NCBI GenBank assembly: GCA_025357875.1
Contig: JANYLK010000031.1
Coordinates: 1 to 64,000 of the forward strand
Source: Granulicella sp.
Lineage (GTDB): Bacteria; Acidobacteriota; Terriglobia; Terriglobales; Acidobacteriaceae
Direction: 5' to 3'
Length of the DNA: 64,000 nt
Shown: piece by piece, positions 60,106 through 64,000 of the stretch
Layout: each line of letters begins with the position of its first letter
How positions within the stretch are numbered: the first letter of the stretch is position 1
Notes under the pieces: model-generated
The model's database searches: none
What the model was told of the DNA's origin: nothing
Seen by the model: only the letters and a program-made list of their open reading frames with translations
Position numbers and translations under genes: made by a program

Positions 60106-60744
60106 TCAGTTCGCAAGCAAAGGAAGCGTCTGCTTGTTATTGTTCTGCATGTCTTCTACTTGAATGGCCTTCGCATCGATGGTGATCACGCGGTAGCGCC
60201 GCAGCACAATATCGCCGGCCGAGGCGACGTACACAATCTCATCGTGCAGCAGAAATGCCTGCCGGTTCCCGTTCGCACTGGTCTGGGTACCGAAGAACTT
60301 CAAGTCGATCGGAGGAGGCGGCGGAGGAGGAGGTGGAGGAGGGCAATTCGGCGGGCAAGGAATTACGGGCGACAGCTTCGCCCGCGCCATCGCGATGGGC
60401 TTCGGAATCACTACAGGCGGCGCCGAATTCGCCGAGAAAATATTTCGCCCACTGCCGGAGTAGACAACTGACTCGCTTACCAGCATCGCATCCATGTGCA
60501 GGGTCGGGTCGAGCCCGGCTGAGGTCTTCCCTACTGTCCTCGCGGTCGGGCCAACAGCTTTGTCCGCAACCGCCGTGTCACCCTCCGATGTAACCGGTGC
60601 GTTGACGATCGCGAGAGAAGGCGCAGGCGGCGGAGTACCTCCACCAAATAGTTCTTCATACAAGAAGACGCACGCGCCAAGCGCACACACACCGAGTACT
60701 CCAGCCAGAATTCTTTGTCGGCGATTGTCGGCAATCGTCTTCAT
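60106..60744 (-). CDS. PilP/GspC-like periplasmic protein with a polyproline run
   Basis: A 212-residue protein with one membrane anchor (about 11-30), a linker, a segment 'GRNIFSANSAPPVVIPKP', eleven consecutive prolines, and a small beta domain 'IDLKFFGTQTSANGNRQAFLLHDEIVYVASAGDIVLRRYRVI' (region) that matches the homology domain of GspC/PilP: 'L-x-G-x-x...G-x-x-V...GD-x-x'. Such proteins link the inner-membrane platform to the secretin. Its ATG overlaps the PilO-like stop as ATGA, so it is in the same operon. Proline run and small size are unusual. Confidence 0.7.
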   Translation of the reverse strand: MKTIADNRRQRILAGVLGVCALGACVFLYEELFGGGTPPPAPSLAIVNAPVTSEGDTAVADKAVGPTARTVGKTSAGLDPTLHMDAMLVSESVVYSGSGRNIFSANSAPPVVIPKPIAMARAKLSPVIPCPPNCPPPPPPPPPPPIDLKFFGTQTSANGNRQAFLLHDEIVYVASAGDIVLRRYRVITIDAKAIQVEDMQNNNKQTLPLLAN

Positions 60745-61424
60745 CGCGCGGTCCCTCCAATCGCCGTCGTCTCCACATCCAACCCCGCCGAAGTTTCATT
60801 CGCGGTAAGGCCTTGCGATCCTTCCGGCCGCAGGAATGTGGTCAGGCGCAGACGTAGGTTGACCGTTCCGCTCTGCTGCCCGGTCAGCGTGACCGCGTTA
60901 ATGACGAAGAACATTCTGTCGCGTTCCAGCAAATTCAACATCAGCATCAAGGGTCTGTAGTCACCGCTCAGCGTGGCGTCCATGTGGTCCGCCGACAGCT
61001 CACCCTGCGACTTGGCCAATACGGTCACAGGCGTGTATTGGACTCGTACCAGCCGCACTCCGGCACGCTTCGTCAGCGCGCCCAACTCGGTAAGCACTTC
61101 GGAGTGCGATGCTGGCAGGCGCTCCCGGTAGAACAGATCCGACTCCTCTGTAGCCGTCGCCAACTTCGCATCCAAACCACGCAGAGGCACTGCCGCAATC
61201 TCTGCAGTCTTTAACTCAATCCGCTGCTCCGCCATCGCGTCCGCGTTGTACTTGCTCGACGCATGCCAGAGGAACGCCATCTGCGCCAATATGTAAATGT
61301 TCACCAGCGCGAGCAGTCCCACGCCCGCCCAGTGCAGGTTCAACGGAGCCAGCCAATTTCGCATCGGCGCCGTTCCATTGCCATTCGCGGCCTTTGCCTT
61401 CGACAACAGTGTCATGGCACTCAC
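60741..61424 (-). CDS. pilO: PilO-like pilus/secretion assembly protein
   Basis: A 227-residue bitopic protein with a cytoplasmic N-terminus, one helix (about 33-53, 'WAGVGLLALVNIYILAQMAFL'), a coiled segment, and a ferredoxin-like domain with 'TELGALTKRAGVRLVRVQYTP' and 'GDYRPLMLMLNLLERDRMFFVINAVTLTG'. The order behind PilM and PilN identifies it more than the sequence does. Start GTG 61424 overlaps the PilN stop as GTGA; ATG 61415 three codons in is the alternative. Confidence 0.8.
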   Translation of the reverse strand: MSAMTLLSKAKAANGNGTAPMRNWLAPLNLHWAGVGLLALVNIYILAQMAFLWHASSKYNADAMAEQRIELKTAEIAAVPLRGLDAKLATATEESDLFYRERLPASHSEVLTELGALTKRAGVRLVRVQYTPVTVLAKSQGELSADHMDATLSGDYRPLMLMLNLLERDRMFFVINAVTLTGQQSGTVNLRLRLTTFLRPEGSQGLTANETSAGLDVETTAIGGTAR

Positions 61425-62182
61425 TGGACACCTCGCTTGGTCACTGCTTTGCCAGTGTTTTCGGATGGACCAGAGGTCGCAGCTTTGCGGACTGTATCAG
61501 CAGGCCTGCGCGCGGCCCCCCGCATCATCGCTGGCGAGTCTTCTTGCCGCAGAGCCCTTCGCTTTTCCAATGTCGCCTTATCCACCGCCAGCAGCGGATT
61601 GTATCCACTGAGAATTTCGAACTCGACACCGCCAGGAACTCCCATCTGGGCAACCGTCATACTGCTGGGCTCACGCGTCTGCGCCGTTTCATTCGCGGGA
61701 CGAGGCGACAGAAAGCGCTCACTTCGTTCGAGGTTGCGCACAAATTGAACCACTCGCTCCCGCTCCCCATTAACTCGCAGACGAATGCTGACATTGTGGT
61801 CGGCAGTAATAACAGGCTCGATGCTGGTTATCTGTACACCGGGAGGCAGCACTCGCTCCAGGTCCATCATCACCGACGTCCAGCTGAAACTCTTGGTAGC
61901 AAATAAATCGTTAAGGAACAGCGACCGGTCTAGAACCGCGCGGTTTTGCGGCTCACGCATTCGTAATTCATTGTTCTTTCGCTCGGTCTCCAACGCCGCA
62001 GTTTGAGACTTCAAGATGTCCATCTGCGCCTGCGCGGCCTGCGCTCGCACATTTAGGAAGTGAAGCCAGATCCCCAGCGCAAGCGCCGTCACCGCGAGCG
62101 CCGCCATTACCAACCGAAGCCGTGCAAACAGAGGGCGCAGTTCAACAAACGGACGCGTCGCAAGATTGATTGAGATACGCAT
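61421..62182 (-). CDS. pilN: PilN-like pilus/secretion assembly protein
   Basis: A 253-residue bitopic protein. The N-terminal 'MRISINLATRPFVELRPLF' is the conserved cytoplasmic peptide of PilN (I-N-L-x-x-x-P) that docks into PilM, followed by a helix (about 24-45), coiled coil and a domain with 'WTSVMMDLERVLPPGVQITSIEP'. A low-complexity basic C-terminus follows. The ATG abuts the PilM stop (TGAATG). PilN and PilO form a heterodimer in the inner-membrane alignment complex. Confidence 0.88.
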   Translation of the reverse strand: MRISINLATRPFVELRPLFARLRLVMAALAVTALALGIWLHFLNVRAQAAQAQMDILKSQTAALETERKNNELRMREPQNRAVLDRSLFLNDLFATKSFSWTSVMMDLERVLPPGVQITSIEPVITADHNVSIRLRVNGERERVVQFVRNLERSERFLSPRPANETAQTREPSSMTVAQMGVPGGVEFEILSGYNPLLAVDKATLEKRRALRQEDSPAMMRGAARRPADTVRKAATSGPSENTGKAVTKRGVQ

Positions 62183-63361
62183 TCAGTTCGCCAGGGCCCC
62201 CCGCACGCCCGCCAGCCAGCCTAGCGGGACTCCGCCAGGCTGCCCGGCCGATCCCGTTCCCGCGCCCAGCATCTGCCGTTCAACCATCTCTTGCACGGCA
62301 ACCGTGCCCATCCCGATGTACACCTCGTCGAGCACTGCCATCAGCGCGTCGGCACCCATAGGACCGGCCGATAGTACTACCGCCGGCGCCGTCTGTAGGG
62401 TGTCCTCGAAATATGCTGCAGCCACGCTCACTGCCTGCGCCACCTCGCTCGAGGGCGACTCCAGGCTGGCCTCAATAACGGTTTCAACCGCATTCACTGG
62501 CACCTGCGCCGCTACAACCGGCGCACGAGTTCCCGCCGCTGCCAATCGGGCTGCGATAGCCGCTATGCTGCTGTCCGAAGTCTGCTCGTTGACCGGCACT
62601 ACAGGCGGATCGTCCGTCCGCACCAACCCGTGCGGATCCGCGCCCAAATCCACAGTCCGGTGCAGCAGCAGCGAATTGCCCTTCACAATCGCCGTGGTCA
62701 CGCCCTCACTCCCAGCGTTGACAACCAGCAGCGGGATCTCGCCTTCGCTAAGCCCAGCTAGCGCTGCAAGCGTGCTTGGCAGGACTGCGCCCGGCTCGAA
62801 TCCAGCCTCTCGCACCACGTTCTCGTAGTCCGCCAAAACCTCGCGCGGCATCGCGACCGCGATCACCTGCACAATGCCCTTCGACGTTCCCGTGATTTGA
62901 TAGCTCACCGCTGCGTCGTCGGCGTCGAACGGAAGCAATTTCTTAAGTCGGAAGCGCACAACCGGCAGCGCCTCATCAGCTTTCGCCGGAAGCTCATCGA
63001 AGTCCAGCAGCAGTACGCGGACAGCTGAATCCGGCACAATGAGAGTGACCTCACGCGTCTTCAAAACCACCGCTTCGAGCGCACTCCGCACCGCCTCAAC
63101 AAGCTTCGTGCGACCTGCCGCGCTGGCTCCTATACCGCCGATTATTCCATTCGCCGCAGAGTTGCCGTCCTCGCTCGCCACCGTCACGCCGGCTTCGCCC
63201 GTGCGCAGGTGAGGCACCGCGACTCCATCCTGCAGCTTCACCCGCGACACCGCCGACAGAACCGCCGAAGCGTCTTCAGCCCGCGCCGCCACAATGCCTT
63301 CGGCCCGTACCTCACACGCCAGCCGCGGCCGCGTCCCTATCGTTCTCGGCAAAATTTCCAT
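62183..63361 (-). CDS. pilM: PilM-like actin-fold assembly ATPase
   Basis: A 392-residue cytoplasmic protein of the PilM/GspL cytoplasmic type. It has an actin-like layout, 'EVTLIVPDSAVRVLLLDFDELP', 'RFRLKKLLPFDADDAAVSYQ', 'PREVLADYENVVREAGFEPGAV' and 'LLVVNAGSEGVTTAIVKGNSLLLHRTVDLG', the last matching the phosphate-2 strand pair. PilM binds the PilN N-terminal peptide and the assembly ATPase. The first 90 residues (RPRLACEVRAEGIVAARAED) are more divergent. It lies six bases behind the small membrane gene and precedes pilN. Confidence 0.85.
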   Translation of the reverse strand: MEILPRTIGTRPRLACEVRAEGIVAARAEDASAVLSAVSRVKLQDGVAVPHLRTGEAGVTVASEDGNSAANGIIGGIGASAAGRTKLVEAVRSALEAVVLKTREVTLIVPDSAVRVLLLDFDELPAKADEALPVVRFRLKKLLPFDADDAAVSYQITGTSKGIVQVIAVAMPREVLADYENVVREAGFEPGAVLPSTLAALAGLSEGEIPLLVVNAGSEGVTTAIVKGNSLLLHRTVDLGADPHGLVRTDDPPVVPVNEQTSDSSIAAIAARLAAAGTRAPVVAAQVPVNAVETVIEASLESPSSEVAQAVSVAAAYFEDTLQTAPAVVLSAGPMGADALMAVLDEVYIGMGTVAVQEMVERQMLGAGTGSAGQPGGVPLGWLAGVRGALAN

Positions 63362-63367
63362 TCAGTC

Positions 63368-63559
63368 CTAGACTACCTTCCGCCCAGGTAGAGCGCCGCT
63401 GTTTTTTCCAATGATTGCTTTCACAATGAAACCGGTCAACACCGCTAGCCCTGCAATAACACTTAGTTGACTAACCGCGTCGACAAAAAGATCGGCTTTC
63501 CAACCAAACAAACCGCCCTGCTCGCTGTCAATCTCCGGTTTATTCGGGAGATCTGCCAT
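63368..63559 (-). CDS. Small single-helix membrane protein between gspE and pilM
   Basis: A 63-residue protein: 'MADLPNKPEIDSEQGGLFGW', 'KADLFVDAVSQLSVIAGLAV' and a helix from about 30 to 50 ending 'FIVKAIIGKNSGALPGRKVV'. The gaps to its neighbours are only 3 and 6 bases, so it is a real operon member. I do not recognise a family. Its position in an assembly-platform operon suggests a small inner-membrane subunit. Confidence 0.7.
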   Translation of the reverse strand: MADLPNKPEIDSEQGGLFGWKADLFVDAVSQLSVIAGLAVLTGFIVKAIIGKNSGALPGRKVV

Positions 63560-63562
63560 TCG

Positions 63563-64000
63563 CTATCTTCCCGCCTCAATAAACGTAACCTTATTGATCT
63601 CCTTCAGTGTAGTTACCCCCTGCCTCACCCGCTCGATCGCCGAATCGCGCAGGAAGCTCATGCCCTTCTCCTTCGCCTTCTTGCGAATCTCGCTGCCCGG
63701 CTTCTTCGCCAGCAGCATCTCACGAATCTCATCGTCCAGCTCCAGCAGTTCGTGAATCGCCGACCGGCCGCGGAACCCAGTCCCGGCGCACTCCAGACAT
63801 CCAACACCCTCGCGGAACTTGAATCCTTGCCACTCAGCCGGCTCCAGTCCGCTCGCAATCAGTTCCGCGTCGGAATAATGCACATCGCGGACGCAAAACT
63901 CGCACACCGTCCGCACCAGCCGCTGCGCCAGAATGCAGTTCAGCGCCGAGACAAAGTTGTAAGGCTCAACGCCCATGTTCAAGAACCGCCCCAGCACATC
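63563..64000 (-). CDS. GspE/PilB-type secretion ATPase, C-terminal part
   Basis: The last 145 codons of a traffic ATPase running off the right edge. It starts inside the ATPase core ('GRFLNMGVEPYNFVSALNCILAQRLVRT' region), then the zinc-binding tetracysteine 'CEFC...CLEC', 'GFRGRSAIHELLELDDEIREML' and 'GMSFLRDSAIERVRQGVTTLKEINKV', all typical GspE/PilB ends. This ATPase powers pseudopilus or pilus assembly. Walker motifs are outside the window. Confidence 0.93.
   Translation of the reverse strand, partial: DVLGRFLNMGVEPYNFVSALNCILAQRLVRTVCEFCVRDVHYSDAELIASGLEPAEWQGFKFREGVGCLECAGTGFRGRSAIHELLELDDEIREMLLAKKPGSEIRKKAKEKGMSFLRDSAIERVRQGVTTLKEINKVTFIEAGR

Noticed and set aside
1-64000. CRISPR arrays, tRNA or rRNA genes, insertion sequences, prophage
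   Set aside because: No regular spaced direct repeats, no cloverleaf candidates or rRNA-like segments, and no transposase, integrase or phage-type protein in any frame that I examined.

Overview
The window is a G+C-rich chromosomal segment that most likely comes from an acidobacterium of the Terriglobia/Acidobacteriales type. This is inferred from gene content, not from a marker gene. The pointers are an Acidobacteria-style VWFA protein, a decayed TIGR03435-family gene, a LuxR-family pseudogene of the type common in that phylum, a BamA-SurA-TamB cluster, a GspE-PilM-PilN-PilO cluster, hopanoid-type glycosyltransferases and dispersed 'TGTCATTC...GCGAAG...AATC' repeats. The gene set is ordinary chromosomal. 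I see no rRNA, tRNA, CRISPR array, transposase or phage gene.

Layout. 1-2819: partial inositol monophosphatase, a TonB-like protein, a VWFA protein and moaE-moaD, all on the minus strand. 2956-4315: a frameshifted LuxR-type regulator whose reading runs into the tail of an unrelated glycine-zipper protein. 4436-8718: lon with its terminator, pheA, and a small stress pair (Lmo0937-like, CsbD). 8720-19261: a UbiA-family prenyltransferase, a BON-domain lipid/periplasm protein and the envelope cluster bamA-like, surA-like, tamB. 19474-24906: a ThiF/MoeB-type adenylyltransferase, an ECF sigma/anti-sigma pair, aroK, a hairpin-started small gene, an AI-2E family transporter and a hypothetical protein. 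24942-29197: rsmE, then the hrcA-grpE-dnaJ heat-shock cluster on the minus strand with a coupled small membrane ORF at its end.

29266-33034: secreted GH39 and GH105-like glycosidases, suggesting plant polysaccharide use. 33049-35522: a phosphorelay (hybrid kinase with two receivers, a lone receiver, a lone Hpt). 35631-38815: a deoxyhypusine-synthase-like enzyme, a TIGR03435 pseudogene and a radical SAM anSME-type maturase. 38879-42699: a UbiA-like membrane protein with a methyltransferase, sixA and ppx. 42933-48316: two ArnT-type membrane glycosyltransferases and hpnI, a lipid glycosylation block. 48418-53992: hspR, a broken SDR gene, a second dnaJ, two paralogous 56-57-residue genes and dnaK. 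54271-59065: two MFS transporters, a VOC-family gene with five in-frame stops, a methyltransferase and a DUF885 remnant. 59135-64000: pseudopilin, PilP-like, PilO, PilN, PilM, a small membrane protein and the end of a GspE/PilB ATPase, all on the minus strand and mostly overlapping.

The clearest oddities are these: a MoaD whose terminal Gly-Gly is followed by 24 extra residues; palindromic and dispersed repeats lying in frame inside rsmE and an ArnT-type gene; a tandem pair of tiny unrecognised paralogues next to dnaK; a 10-bp hairpin over a start codon; and an unusual number of nonsense-riddled but frame-intact gene remnants. No complete, plainly new multi-gene system can be demonstrated from sequence alone.
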